Source: JBCBGF01 sp039820585
GTDB lineage: Bacteria > Pseudomonadota > Alphaproteobacteria > Rhodobacterales > Rhodobacteraceae
Assembly: GCA_039820585.1 (NCBI GenBank)
Contig: JBCBPV010000001.1
Coordinates: 62,001-126,000 of the forward strand
Direction of reading: 5' to 3'
Length of the DNA stretch: 64,000 bases
A model generated the notes under the pieces. The model was not told the origin of the DNA, made no database searches, and saw only the letters and a program-made list of their open reading frames with translations. A program made the position numbers and the translations under genes. Each line of letters starts with the position of its first letter. Position 1 is the first letter of the stretch. This document shows, in pieces, positions 1-10,578 of the stretch.

Positions 1-725
1 GGCAGTGTCACGGGCAGCTCCAACTCGCGGCCCACGGGCACCTGAAACACATCCGGTTCTGCGCCATCGACCGAAATCTCCAGCGTGGCCTCTTCACCCA
101 GGTTGGCAGGCACGGCGCCCTGATCCTCGATCTCCAGCGTCAGGGTCACAGGCTCGCCCAGGATCGCGAAAGCCGGTGCATTGCGCACGATCAACCGCCG
201 GTCCCAATCGCCCTCGCGCCCGGTGAGAAGTGCATGCAGCGGTGCGGGCAGGTCGGGGGCTCGTTCGATGTCGTGGATTTGCCCATCGGTCAGCAGGATC
301 GCACCCGCCAGACGCGCCCGCGGTTCTTCTGCCATGGCATCGGCCAGCGCGCTCATCACCAGGCTGCCTTCATCGCCTTCGGCATCGCCCACACGGGCCA
401 CGCGCATCTCGGTATTGCCCAGACTGTTAATCTCGGCCTCGATCCCTTGCAACGCCGCCTCGGTCTGATCCGCACGGTCCGAGATGTCCTGGCTCGCGCT
501 CTCGTCGACGATGACAACCACAATATCGCTCAGCGCATCGCGATCTTCAGTCTGAAGCGACGGGTTAGCCAGCGCCATCAACAGCGCAACCAACGCCAGC
601 GCGCGCAAAGGCGCGCCCGACAGGCGGCGCAAAAGGGCCAGCGCCACAAAGGCAACCGACAGCCCGGCCAGACCCCACAAGAGCGCTATGGGAACCAACG
701 GGTCAAAGATCACCGAGCCATCCAT
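1..725 (-). CDS. VWA-like membrane protein of the MoxR cluster (partial, C-terminus off window)
   Basis: Only the first 241 codons lie in the window and the frame is still open at the left edge. Two hydrophobic segments can be read at about residues 8-30 and 37-52. They are followed by IVVVIVDESASQDIS, where D74-ESAS-78 fits the DxSxS metal-binding (MIDAS) signature of von Willebrand A domains, and by AILLTDGQ at about 142-149, which resembles the later TDG strand of that fold. VWA proteins are the usual partners of MoxR ATPases, and moxR is three genes upstream. The ATG overlaps the TGA of the preceding gene as ATGA, so translation is probably coupled. The exact family is unknown to me because the C-terminal half is missing. 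Confidence 0.75.
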   Translation of the reverse strand, partial: MDGSVIFDPLVPIALLWGLAGLSVAFVALALLRRLSGAPLRALALVALLMALANPSLQTEDRDALSDIVVVIVDESASQDISDRADQTEAALQGIEAEINSLGNTEMRVARVGDAEGDEGSLVMSALADAMAEEPRARLAGAILLTDGQIHDIERAPDLPAPLHALLTGREGDWDRRLIVRNAPAFAILGEPVTLTLEIEDQGAVPANLGEEATLEISVDGAEPDVFQVPVGRELELPVTL

Positions 726-3496
726 CACTGCCCCAACCGATCCAAAAGCGCGGGCACATGCACCTGGTCGGACTTATAGTTGCCGGTCAGCACATGCATG
801 ATCAGGTTCACGCCAAAGCGATATGCGATCTCACGCTGACGCTCGCCTGTAAACCCACGACCCACCGGGAACATCTGCCGCCCGTTGGCATCCGTCGCCC
901 AGGCCGCGGCCCAGTCATTTCCTCCCACGACTACCGGGGTCACGTTGTCGTTGAGGTTGCGAAACGGCATGCCTTCGGCCCGCTCTGCATCCGCAGGCGC
1001 GGCTTCGACCCAAACATCACGGCTGACATGGCGGCCGGGGAAATCCTGGAGCAGATAGAACGTGCGCGTCAGCACATGGTCGTCGGGGATCATCTCCAGC
1101 GGTGGGATGTCCAGCGGGCGGGCCAATTCCTGCAGTTTGCGGCCCGCCGGGCTGCCACCACCAAAGCGCGAGATATCGGCATCGCGCGTGTCGAACACGA
1201 TCATGCCGCCCGTTCGCAGATAGGTGTTGAGCCGGGCATAGGCCTCAGCCGACGGGGTGGGCTGTGACGGGGTCACGGGCCAGTATAGGATCGGGAAAAA
1301 CGACAACTCGTCCATCTCCAGATCCACGGCAATGGGATCGGCGGGCTCAATGGACGTTCGGCTGAACAGAACATCCGACAGCCCGCGCAAACCGGCCGAC
1401 GCCATGTCATCCAGCGTCCGGTCCCCGGTGATGACATGGGCCAACACCACCTCGGTCGTGGCCGTCAGTGCGAAATCATCGAGCGCCGTGTCCTGCGCGT
1501 CGGCCCCCTGCGGCGCAAGCACAACAGCGGCAAGCAGGGCGGCGGCCATGCCGGGGCGCGGGCCGGTCAGACGCCCCGACAGCCAAAGCGCGGCAATGAT
1601 ATCCAGCATCAGCATAAACAAAGCCCCTGTCAGGAATGCGCCCTTCAAAATCGTCTCGCGCTGCACTGCCAACCCCTCAATCGGGACGCGCGCGGGCCAG
1701 ACCGCCGGAGCAATCTCGGTCGTGTCGCTGACCGCGTTCAGGGCCAGCCGCTGGTCTTCGCCCGTGTACAAACCAGGGCGCAGGTCGGGCCCCGTGACCG
1801 GGTCCACCAGCGCCTCGCCCGGGATGCCGGGCAGAACGCCCGCATCAATCACCTCGCCAAAGCCGGTTAGAACCTGATCAGGCGTCCACGTGGTGCCCGC
1901 AAGGTCGTCCGCGCTGGGGCTTGCCGGGCGGGTGGACACCGCCAGCCGCTCCAGCATCTGAACGAACAGCCCAGACAGGGGCAGAGATGACCATTCGGCA
2001 TTCGCAGTGACGTGGAAAAGCACAATCTGCCCCTGTTCGACCCGCTTGCGGGTGACCAAGGGCGTGCCGTCGGCGAGTGACGCAATCGTGCGATCGGCCA
2101 GCGTCGGGTCTGGTTGGGCCATGACCTGGGCCGTGACATTGATCTCATCGGACACGGTCAAACCAAAGAACGGTGAGTCAGGTGTGAAGGCGCGCAGGGT
2201 CTTGGGCTCGCCCCAGCTCATCGCGCCGCCCACCGTGCGGCCACCGGCGCGCAGGCGCACGGGCATCAGCGGATCTTCGTCACCGCGGCTGACATCGCTG
2301 GCCGCGAGCCGGGGGCCCGCGAACCGCACCAAAAGCCCGCCTTGTTCCACCCATTCCAACAAAGGTTCGGCTTCGCCCGCGGAAATCGTGGCCACATCGG
2401 CCAGGATAATCGCATCGGGGTTCGCGAGCAGAATGTCCGCCATCGCCCCTTCGATCAGTTCGGCGGTCGGTTCCAACGCCTGTTCAAGGTAATGGGTGGG
2501 TGACAACAGTTCCAAGCCTTCGCGATCATCGCGCCCGGACATCAGCGCCACCTCACGCCGCCGCAGCGCGTCATCGGTGAGCGTTACCGCACCCGCCGAC
2601 CGCGTGCCTTCCACTTCGAAGCGGCTGATCCGGTTGCGCAGCTCCGGAGGCAGTGACAGCTCGGTCTCCGCCTCGGTCTCAGACGGCGCAAAGCGCAGGT
2701 CCACCCGCGCAAGCACGCGTTGTGTGCCATTGGGGTCAAGCCCCTGTGCCGCCACGCCAAGGGTCAGCGGGTCCCCCGGAACCGCGCGACTGGCGCTGAG
2801 CAGTATGCGCCCATCTTCGAACCGCACCGGGCGCAGCGCCACCAGCGGTCGCGCGCTTTGGAAAACCGTGACCGACCCTTGCGCCTCAGCGCGTTCCAAA
2901 ACGGCATCACGCCAGTCATAGGTCAAGCCATCCGACATCCAGAACGTATCAAACGCCCCTTCGACTGCTTCGTCCCACCAGGCCAGCACTTCTTCCCCGC
3001 GGGGTACCCAGGGCTGCGGCTCAAAACTCGGCAAGCGCCCACGCCAGGCCTCAGCCGGTTGGAACGGAAGCGCGCCCGCAGGCAGGTCATTCAGCGATAC
3101 GACCGCCGCAGGCCGCCCGGTGCGCGAAGCCTCGGCCAACAGCGCATCGACCCTGTCCATCCGACGCTGCCAATCGCGCGCATCGGCCCAGGTGCCATCG
3201 ACAAGAACAAGAAGCGGGCCCTCGCCCTGACGCTCGGCCTGGGGGTTCAGCACCGGACCGGCAAAGGCGATGATCACCGCGGCAATCGCCAGTGTCCGCA
3301 ACAAAAGCAGCCACCAGGGCGTCTTGTCCGTCTCATTTTCATCGTCTTCGAGACCCAGAAGCAGCGTCACCGCCGGGAACAACCGCCGGATCGGCGCGGG
3401 CGGGACCGCGCGCAACAAAAACCACAGGATCGGCAGGGCAATCAGGCCCAAGAGAAGCCAGGGCGCCGTAAAGCCAAGGGATCCGATGGTCAACAT
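725..3496 (-). CDS. BatA N-terminal / DUF4159 membrane protein
   Basis: A 923-residue membrane protein. The N-terminus holds two membrane segments (about residues 8-28 and 60-80), in the arrangement of the BatA/aerotolerance N-terminal domain. A long periplasmic-looking middle part follows, then another membrane pair near residues 650-690. The C-terminal 230 residues fit DUF4159 (FFPILYWPVTP, GGMIVFDTRDAD). The family is found beside MoxR and DUF58 genes in alphaproteobacteria; its biochemical role is not established. I start it at MLTIGSLGF because this ATG overlaps the stop of the DUF58 gene as ATGA; an upstream in-frame ATG would lie inside that gene. It is the third gene of the moxR operon. 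Confidence 0.85.
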   Translation of the reverse strand: MLTIGSLGFTAPWLLLGLIALPILWFLLRAVPPAPIRRLFPAVTLLLGLEDDENETDKTPWWLLLLRTLAIAAVIIAFAGPVLNPQAERQGEGPLLVLVDGTWADARDWQRRMDRVDALLAEASRTGRPAAVVSLNDLPAGALPFQPAEAWRGRLPSFEPQPWVPRGEEVLAWWDEAVEGAFDTFWMSDGLTYDWRDAVLERAEAQGSVTVFQSARPLVALRPVRFEDGRILLSASRAVPGDPLTLGVAAQGLDPNGTQRVLARVDLRFAPSETEAETELSLPPELRNRISRFEVEGTRSAGAVTLTDDALRRREVALMSGRDDREGLELLSPTHYLEQALEPTAELIEGAMADILLANPDAIILADVATISAGEAEPLLEWVEQGGLLVRFAGPRLAASDVSRGDEDPLMPVRLRAGGRTVGGAMSWGEPKTLRAFTPDSPFFGLTVSDEINVTAQVMAQPDPTLADRTIASLADGTPLVTRKRVEQGQIVLFHVTANAEWSSLPLSGLFVQMLERLAVSTRPASPSADDLAGTTWTPDQVLTGFGEVIDAGVLPGIPGEALVDPVTGPDLRPGLYTGEDQRLALNAVSDTTEIAPAVWPARVPIEGLAVQRETILKGAFLTGALFMLMLDIIAALWLSGRLTGPRPGMAAALLAAVVLAPQGADAQDTALDDFALTATTEVVLAHVITGDRTLDDMASAGLRGLSDVLFSRTSIEPADPIAVDLEMDELSFFPILYWPVTPSQPTPSAEAYARLNTYLRTGGMIVFDTRDADISRFGGGSPAGRKLQELARPLDIPPLEMIPDDHVLTRTFYLLQDFPGRHVSRDVWVEAAPADAERAEGMPFRNLNDNVTPVVVGGNDWAAAWATDANGRQMFPVGRGFTGERQREIAYRFGVNLIMHVLTGNYKSDQVHVPALLDRLGQ

Positions 3497-4367
3497 CAGT
3501 GCACACGCTCCAACGCCTGAAACATCCAAAGAAGGGCGGCGCTGGCCGACTGGTTGGTGTGGTGGGTCGAAAACTGCCACCCGGTGACGCGCGCCAGGCC
3601 CGACAGCGCGTCTTTGCGTTCGGCCAGTCGTTCCAGATACCGGTCGCGCAAATCGCGGGCACGGCGGGTCTCATGGGTCACGGTGCCCGCGACCGAATCG
3701 AAGATGGTGCGCCCATCGAAGGGAAATGCCTCTTCCTGCGGGTCGAGGACCTGCAGCAGCACTCCCTCAACCCCGCGATCAGCCGCCTTGGTCATCGCGC
3801 GCTCCACCGGGCCGAGATCACCCAAAAAGTCCGAGGCAAACACCGCCTGCGCATGGGCGGGAAGCCCGCGCACGACGGGTTCCGCATAGTCCTCGCTATG
3901 GTCCTCATCTCCCAGCGCCGCCGCCAGCCGCATCAGTTGGAGATCACCAGAGCGGGGTGGCAGTGACAGATCGGCCAACCCAACACGCTCGCCGCCACGG
4001 ATCAGCAGCACGGCAATGGCGAGCGCCAGCACGCGCGAGGCCATGAATTTTGTCGGCAGCTTGGGATCGGAGGAGAACCGCATGGATTGCCCGGGATCGG
4101 CCCAGATCACGATGCTTTGCGCCGCCTGCCATTCCTTCTCCCGGACGAAATGCATGTCCGACCGGGCGGAGCGCCGCCAATCAACCATCCGCGCCTCGTC
4201 ACCCGGTTGCGCGGGGCGGTATTGCCAGAACTCATCGCCCTGCCCCGCGCGCCGCCGCCCGTGTTCACCCAGTTGCACCGAGGATGCCAAGTGATCGGCC
4301 GCCGCAAGAAGCGGCGGCAGCGGACCGGCAAGGTCTTCGGCTTTTGAGCGAAGATCGGCGGCTTCGA

Positions 4368-4371
<4 letters not shown>
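3496..4371 (-). CDS. DUF58 domain protein
   Basis: A 291-residue soluble protein of the DUF58 family, which normally accompanies MoxR ATPases and carries a degenerate VWA-like fold. The family hallmark is the segment around residues 50-72 (YRPAQPGDEARMVDWRRSAR). A later stretch, SIVIWADPGQSM, is where a VWA domain would have its first metal-site loop; here it reads DPGQS, so only the D and the last S of DxSxS are kept. Translation starts at a GTG that overlaps the stop of moxR (GTGA), and its own stop overlaps the next start. The role is probably that of an adaptor or client of MoxR, by analogy only. Confidence 0.9.
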
Positions 4372-5375
<1,004 letters not shown>

Positions 5376-5460
5376 GCAGGGTCTCCATGGTTGATTGTCG
5401 CCGCCATTAAACGGAAGTATCCCGCCAAGGACAAATGGCAAAAATGTTAACAGCGAATTC

Positions 5461-6039
5461 ATGACGAAACCTTCCGCCGAAAGCCTCGCAGACAGCGCCC
5501 GTGCCGCATCAAAGGGCGGTTTGCCGCCGGTCCACCTGTGGAACCCCCCGTTTTGCGGGGATCTGGACATGCGGATCGCGCGGGATGGGACCTGGTTCTA
5601 CCTTGGCACGCCGATTGGGCGACCAGGGTTGGTGCGGCTGTTTTCGTCGATCCTGCGCCGGGATGGGGACGATTACTTTCTCGTGACCCCGGTGGAAAAG
5701 GTGGGAATCACCGTTGAAGACGCGCCGTTCGTGGCAATTGATTTTGAAGCGACGGGGGAGGGTGCGCACCAGTCACTGACGTTTGAGACCCATGTGGGGG
5801 ATCGCGTGACAGCGGGGCCAGAGCACCCCATTCGCGTTATGCGGGATGCCGAGACGGGGGAACCGTCGCCTTACGTGCTGGTCCGCGCGAACCTTGAAGC
5901 GCTGATTGATCGGAAGAGCTTCTACCGGTTGGTGGAGATCGGGGCGCATCATGAGGTGGAAGGCGAGCGGTGGTTTGGGCTGTGGTCAGGGGGCGCGTTC
6001 TTTCCGGTGATCCCGTCGGCGGAGTTGGAGGCTGGGTGA
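5461..6039 (+). CDS. DUF1285 family protein
   Basis: A 192-residue cytoplasmic protein of the DUF1285 family, widespread in alphaproteobacteria and of unknown function. Family features are the opening PPVHLWNPPFCGDLDMRI, the WFYLGTPIGRPGLVRLFSSI segment and the conserved YFLVTPVEK strand. There is no signal peptide or membrane segment. The ATG at MTKPSAES was taken because the residues before it do not look like the family, although only a weak ribosome site is visible. It stands alone, divergent from moxR and 62 bp ahead of polA on the same strand. Confidence 0.85.
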   Translation: MTKPSAESLADSARAASKGGLPPVHLWNPPFCGDLDMRIARDGTWFYLGTPIGRPGLVRLFSSILRRDGDDYFLVTPVEKVGITVEDAPFVAIDFEATGEGAHQSLTFETHVGDRVTAGPEHPIRVMRDAETGEPSPYVLVRANLEALIDRKSFYRLVEIGAHHEVEGERWFGLWSGGAFFPVIPSAELEAG

Positions 6040-6101
6040 CCCCTAGCCCCCCCTACACCTCGGTCCTATAACCAACCCAACACATCCCCGAGGAGACGCG
6101 C

Positions 6102-8897
6102 ATGAGTTTCGGCAAAGGACACCACCTGCACCTGGTCGATGGCTCGGCCTTCATCTTCCGCGCCTATCACGCCCTGCCCCCGCTCACCCGCAAATCTGAC
6201 GGCCTGCCCGTAGGTGCGGTGTCCGGCTTCGTGAACATGCTATGGAAGATGATCGAGGATAACAAAGGCCCCGACGCGCCGACCCATGCCGCCGTCGTCT
6301 TCGACAAGGGCAGCCATACCTTCCGCAACGACCTTTACGATCTCTACAAGGCCAACCGCGACGCCATGCCCGAAGATCTGCGACCGCAGATCCCGCTCAC
6401 CCGCGAGGCCACCCGCGCGTTCAACCTCGCCTGTCTGGAGCAAGAGGGGTTTGAGGCCGATGACATCATCGCCACGCTGGCTTGTCAGGCGCGCGATGCG
6501 GGGGGCCGGGTCACGATCATCTCGTCGGACAAGGATCTGATGCAGCTCGTCGGTGACGGGGTTGAGATGTATGACGCGATGAAGAACCGGCGGATCGGGG
6601 TTGAGGGCGTCGAGGAAAAGTTCGGCGTGGGGCCAGACCGTGTGGTCGATGTGCAGGCGCTGGCCGGGGATAGCGTGGATAATGTGCCGGGCGCACCCGG
6701 GATCGGGGTGAAAACCGCGGCACTTCTGATCAACGAATTCGGCGACCTGGAAACACTCCTGGAACGCGCCGAAGAGATCAAACAACCCAAGCGCCGCCAG
6801 ACCCTGATCGACCACGCCGACCAAATCCGCCTGTCAAAACGCCTCGTCCAACTGGATTGCGAGATGGCGCTCGACTATGCGCTCGACACGCTGGAGGTGA
6901 AGGATCCCGATGCCGGATCTCTGTTGGAGTTCCTCTCCGCGATGGAGTTCCGCACGATCACCAAACGCGTCGCCGACACGCTGGGCGTAGATGCCCCCGT
7001 CATCGCCGACGCCCCTGCCCCTGCCGTGGATGACACCCCTGCCGAGGCAGTGCCGTTCGCGCCCGAGACCTATGAAAAAATCACCACCGAGGCCGCCCTG
7101 CAAACCTGGATCGACCGTGCTCACGCGCGCGGCTGGGTCGCCGTCGATACCGAAACCACCGCTTTGAATGAGATGACCGCCGAGCTTGTCGGCATCTCGC
7201 TGGCCATCGAGCCGGGCCAGGCTTGCTACATTCCGCTCGCGCACAAGGCGGCGTCCACCGATGATCTGTTTGGATCGGACGCGCTGGCGGAGGGGCAGAT
7301 GCCAATGGACACGGCGCTGGAGATGCTCAAGCCGATGCTGCAAGACCCGGCGGTCCTGAAAATCGGCCAGAACATGAAATACGACGCCAAGATCTTTGCC
7401 CGCTACGGCGTGGCCGTGTCCCCCATCGACGACACGATGCTGATGAGCTACGCGATGAACGCCGGCATCCACAATCACGGCATGGACCAATTGTCCGAAC
7501 GCTACCTCAGCCATGCCCCGATCGAAATTAAATCGCTGCTCGGCACAGGCAAATCCGCAATCACCTTCGACAAGGTGCCCGTCGACGACGCCGTGAAATA
7601 CGCGGCCGAAGACGCGGATATCACCCTGCGCCTCTGGCAGTCCTTCAAGCCGCAACTGCACATAAAACGCGTAACCACCGTTTACGAGACGCTCGAACGC
7701 CCCATGGTCCCGGTGCTGGCCAAGATGGAGATGTCGGGCATCAAGGTCGACCGCGATACGCTGTCCCGCATGTCCAACGCCTTTGCCCAGAAGATGGCGC
7801 AGCTAGAGGACGAGATACAGGAACTTGCGGGCGAGAAGTTCAACGTGGGCTCCCCCGCGCAGGTGGGCGAGATCCTGTTCGAACGCATGGGCCTTCCCGG
7901 CGGAAAGAAGGGCAAGAACGGCAAGTACTCGACCCCTGCCGATGTGCTGGAAGACCTGGCCACAGAACACGAAATGCCCGCCCGCGTGATCGATTGGCGG
8001 CAATTGTCGAAACTGAAGTCGACCTATACGGATGCACTGCAAGAGCACATCAACGCCGACACGGGCCGGGTCCACACCTCTTACTCCATCGCGGGCGCCA
8101 ATACCGGCCGCCTCGCATCCACCGATCCGAACCTGCAAAACATCCCCGTGCGCACCGAAGAAGGACGCCGCATCCGCGAGGCCTTCGTGGCCGAGAAGGG
8201 ACGCACGCTTGTCAGCCTCGACTACAGCCAGATCGAACTGCGCATCCTCGCCCACATCGCCGATATCGAAGCGCTCAAGCAAGCGTTCCGCGACGGCCAG
8301 GACATCCACGCGGCCACCGCATCCGAGATGTTCAACGTGCCGCTCGACGAGATGACGCCCGAGGTCCGCCGCCAGGCCAAGGCAATCAATTTCGGCGTGA
8401 TCTACGGCATCTCGGGCTGGGGCCTTGCGCGCAACCTTCGGATTCCCCGCGACGAGGCGCAGGGCTTCATCGACCGCTATTTCGAACGCTTCCCTGGCAT
8501 CCGGCAATACATGGACGACACCATCGCCTTCGCCAAGGAACACAACCGGGTCGAGACGCTGTTTGGCCGCAAGATCAACACGCCCGAGATCAACGCCAAG
8601 GGCCCGCACGCCGGCTTCGCCCGACGCGCCGCCATCAACGCGCCGATCCAGGGGACGGCGGCGGATGTGATCCGGCGGGCGATGGTCCGCATGCCCGCCG
8701 CGATCGAGGGGATGCCTGCGAAGATGCTCTTGCAGGTGCATGATGAACTGTTGTTCGAGGTCGAGGATGCGGCCGTAGACGATCTGATCGGCACCGCGCG
8801 CGAGGTGATGGAAAACGCCGCTGATCCAGCCGTGAAGTTCTCGGTGCCTTTGGTCGTGGATGCGGGGCAAGGGGCCAACTGGGCCGAGGCCCACTAA
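6102..8897 (+). CDS. polA: DNA polymerase I
   Basis: A 931-residue family A polymerase with all three activities. The 5'-3' exonuclease domain covers about residues 1-290. The 3'-5' proofreading domain (about 325-520) keeps its acidic set: VDTETT, the KYDAKIFARYG aspartate and YAAEDAD, so editing should work. In the polymerase domain, motif A SLDYSQIELR lies near 704, motif B RRQAKAINFGVIYG near 756 and motif C LQVHDELLFE near 880. It fills Okazaki gaps and acts in repair. The start has a strong GAGGAG ribosome site. The YdeI-like gene follows 7 bp after the stop, so the two are probably cotranscribed. Confidence 0.98.
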   Translation: MSFGKGHHLHLVDGSAFIFRAYHALPPLTRKSDGLPVGAVSGFVNMLWKMIEDNKGPDAPTHAAVVFDKGSHTFRNDLYDLYKANRDAMPEDLRPQIPLTREATRAFNLACLEQEGFEADDIIATLACQARDAGGRVTIISSDKDLMQLVGDGVEMYDAMKNRRIGVEGVEEKFGVGPDRVVDVQALAGDSVDNVPGAPGIGVKTAALLINEFGDLETLLERAEEIKQPKRRQTLIDHADQIRLSKRLVQLDCEMALDYALDTLEVKDPDAGSLLEFLSAMEFRTITKRVADTLGVDAPVIADAPAPAVDDTPAEAVPFAPETYEKITTEAALQTWIDRAHARGWVAVDTETTALNEMTAELVGISLAIEPGQACYIPLAHKAASTDDLFGSDALAEGQMPMDTALEMLKPMLQDPAVLKIGQNMKYDAKIFARYGVAVSPIDDTMLMSYAMNAGIHNHGMDQLSERYLSHAPIEIKSLLGTGKSAITFDKVPVDDAVKYAAEDADITLRLWQSFKPQLHIKRVTTVYETLERPMVPVLAKMEMSGIKVDRDTLSRMSNAFAQKMAQLEDEIQELAGEKFNVGSPAQVGEILFERMGLPGGKKGKNGKYSTPADVLEDLATEHEMPARVIDWRQLSKLKSTYTDALQEHINADTGRVHTSYSIAGANTGRLASTDPNLQNIPVRTEEGRRIREAFVAEKGRTLVSLDYSQIELRILAHIADIEALKQAFRDGQDIHAATASEMFNVPLDEMTPEVRRQAKAINFGVIYGISGWGLARNLRIPRDEAQGFIDRYFERFPGIRQYMDDTIAFAKEHNRVETLFGRKINTPEINAKGPHAGFARRAAINAPIQGTAADVIRRAMVRMPAAIEGMPAKMLLQVHDELLFEVEDAAVDDLIGTAREVMENAADPAVKFSVPLVVDAGQGANWAEAH

Positions 8898-8904
8898 GCC
8901 ACCC

Positions 8905-9474
8905 ATGAGCAAAGACGCGCCCCGAATTCGGTTCCCAACGCGGGCGTCCCTCCGTGACTGGCTTGCGGCAAACCACACCACCAGCGGCTCTGTCTGGGCC
9001 GTAACCTACAAAAAACACCACCCGGACTACCTGCCCTTCGGCGAAGTGGTCGAGGAACTGATCTGCTGGGGTTGGATCGACAGCTCGGTCCGGGGCGTGG
9101 ATGACGACTGCATGATGCACCTGATCTCACCGCGCAAGGATGGCTCGGCTTGGTCGGCGGTGAACAAGGACATCGTCGCCCGCATGCGCGCGAGCGGTCA
9201 GATGACGCCCGCAGGCGAGGCCAAGATCGCGGTGGCCGAGGCCAATGGCATGTGGACCTTCCTCGACGATGTGGAACGGCTGGAACGCCCCGCCGATCTG
9301 GACGCGGCGCTGGGGGATCTGGTCGCGGGCTGGGAAGACTGGCCCCGCTCGGTCAAGCGGGGGACGCTTGAATGGATCAAGCAGGCGAAAACCCCGCCGA
9401 CGCGCGAAAAACGGATCGCGGACGTGGTGGACAGTCTGCGAACCGGCCAGCGGCCCTCACCGTTTCGGCGGTAA
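8905..9474 (+). CDS. YdeI/OmpD-associated (OmdA-like) family protein
   Basis: A 189-residue soluble protein of the YdeI/OmdA family, sometimes labelled bacteriocin-protection protein; its molecular job is not settled. The hallmark is the central EVVEELICWGWIDSS followed by LISPRKDGSAWSAVNK, a pattern conserved across the family, with a basic C-terminus that includes TPPTREKRIADVV. The ATG at MSKDAP lies 7 bp behind the polA stop. A weaker relative of this family (DUF1905 type) occurs at 22988-23449. It converges with a glycosyltransferase gene 11 bp downstream. Confidence 0.85.
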   Translation: MSKDAPRIRFPTRASLRDWLAANHTTSGSVWAVTYKKHHPDYLPFGEVVEELICWGWIDSSVRGVDDDCMMHLISPRKDGSAWSAVNKDIVARMRASGQMTPAGEAKIAVAEANGMWTFLDDVERLERPADLDAALGDLVAGWEDWPRSVKRGTLEWIKQAKTPPTREKRIADVVDSLRTGQRPSPFRR

Positions 9475-9485
9475 CGCCCCGCGCG

Positions 9486-10406
9486 CTACGCCGCCAGATA
9501 GTGCTTCAACCGACTGCGCTTCATGAAATGCGGAAACCGCTCCAGCATACGGGTGATCATCTCCGCGCCGCAGACATTCGCCAGACAGTCCAGCGTCATC
9601 TGCGAATGCCCGGGATGTGACCACAACACCCCGATGCGGTGGTAATGCGCGATGGATTGGCGTCGCCCCTCGCCAAGCCCATGCGCCGCAATGTTGAAGT
9701 TCAGGCGCGGGTCCATGGCCGCCACAGGCGCGCCGCGTTGGTAGCCAAGGATGGGCAGGGTCAGCTGGTCGATGTTGTCACGGTTGTAGGGCACCTCGAT
9801 GTCCCGATCGAATTGCTGCGCCATGTCCAGCCACTGACGCCCGATGTCGGTTGGCGCACGGTCCCGCACCTCTCGAAAGATGATCATCCCCGCATTGTAA
9901 TAGGGAAACGACCGCAGCCTGCGACCGGCCTGCAAGATCACCCTATCCTCCGGCAGTGGCAGACCGAAACACCCATAGAACGCCGTCCACCCAGCCTCGT
10001 CATTGCCCGTTGCACTGAAGTCCGACACGCAGGCACCGATATCGGCCGTTCCAAGCTCGGCAATGAAATCCACCGGTTCAGCCAGAACCATATCAGTGTC
10101 GAGAAAGACCGAGATCGCACAATCCCGCCGCTGGGCGGCGGCGAGGATCTTGTTGCCTTGCGGATAGGGTGCGGTCCAGGGCGCATTGGCGCCATCCGTC
10201 CCGGGGATCACGCGCAGCTCAACCCCGCTCGCTTCCAACACCTCTCGCGTCAGGGAATCGAGGTGACCGGCATAATCCTCGCGCAGATAGGCCACCGGCT
10301 TTTGATCGGGCGCGAGGTGCCGCTTGAGCGTCGGGGCCAGCAGACAGGCCTGTGCCTCAAGGCGTTCACCATCCACCAGAAAGAAAACCTCGACCGTGTC
10401 CGCCAT
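9486..10406 (-). CDS. putative glycosyltransferase (DXD-containing)
   Basis: A 306-residue soluble protein that looks like a nucleotide-sugar glycosyltransferase. The key segment is AISVFLDTDMVLAEP, where DTD sits at the end of a hydrophobic strand as in GT-A enzymes that bind a metal-sugar-nucleotide. Later features are FPYYNAGMIIFRE, typical of GT8-like proteins, and HYHRIGVLWSHPGH near the C-terminus. Acceptor and product are unknown. The start at MADTVEVF is preferred; MRQWADRA, 13 codons upstream, is a possible alternative. It is divergent from the fused glycosyltransferase at 10579 and is the first of three such genes in a block. Confidence 0.7.
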   Translation of the reverse strand: MADTVEVFFLVDGERLEAQACLLAPTLKRHLAPDQKPVAYLREDYAGHLDSLTREVLEASGVELRVIPGTDGANAPWTAPYPQGNKILAAAQRRDCAISVFLDTDMVLAEPVDFIAELGTADIGACVSDFSATGNDEAGWTAFYGCFGLPLPEDRVILQAGRRLRSFPYYNAGMIIFREVRDRAPTDIGRQWLDMAQQFDRDIEVPYNRDNIDQLTLPILGYQRGAPVAAMDPRLNFNIAAHGLGEGRRQSIAHYHRIGVLWSHPGHSQMTLDCLANVCGAEMITRMLERFPHFMKRSRLKHYLAA

Positions 10407-10578
10407 TGACGCCTGGTTGCCCGCTCTGTCAGCCCATTGCCTCATGGATATGATACCGACCCGCACCCTCACAACCCAAATGCACAGGGCCCGGGCCCAA
10501 TGGCTATCCAGTTGACGCCGTCTGCGGCCCTGTGTTTGCATCCAGCCTAACAAAACGAGCAGTTCGCAAAGACCCCGC

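Noticed and set aside
7803..8981. A 392-codon open frame on the minus strand across the polA 3' end
   Set aside because: It lies wholly opposite the catalytic domain of DNA polymerase I, has no family features and no ribosome site.
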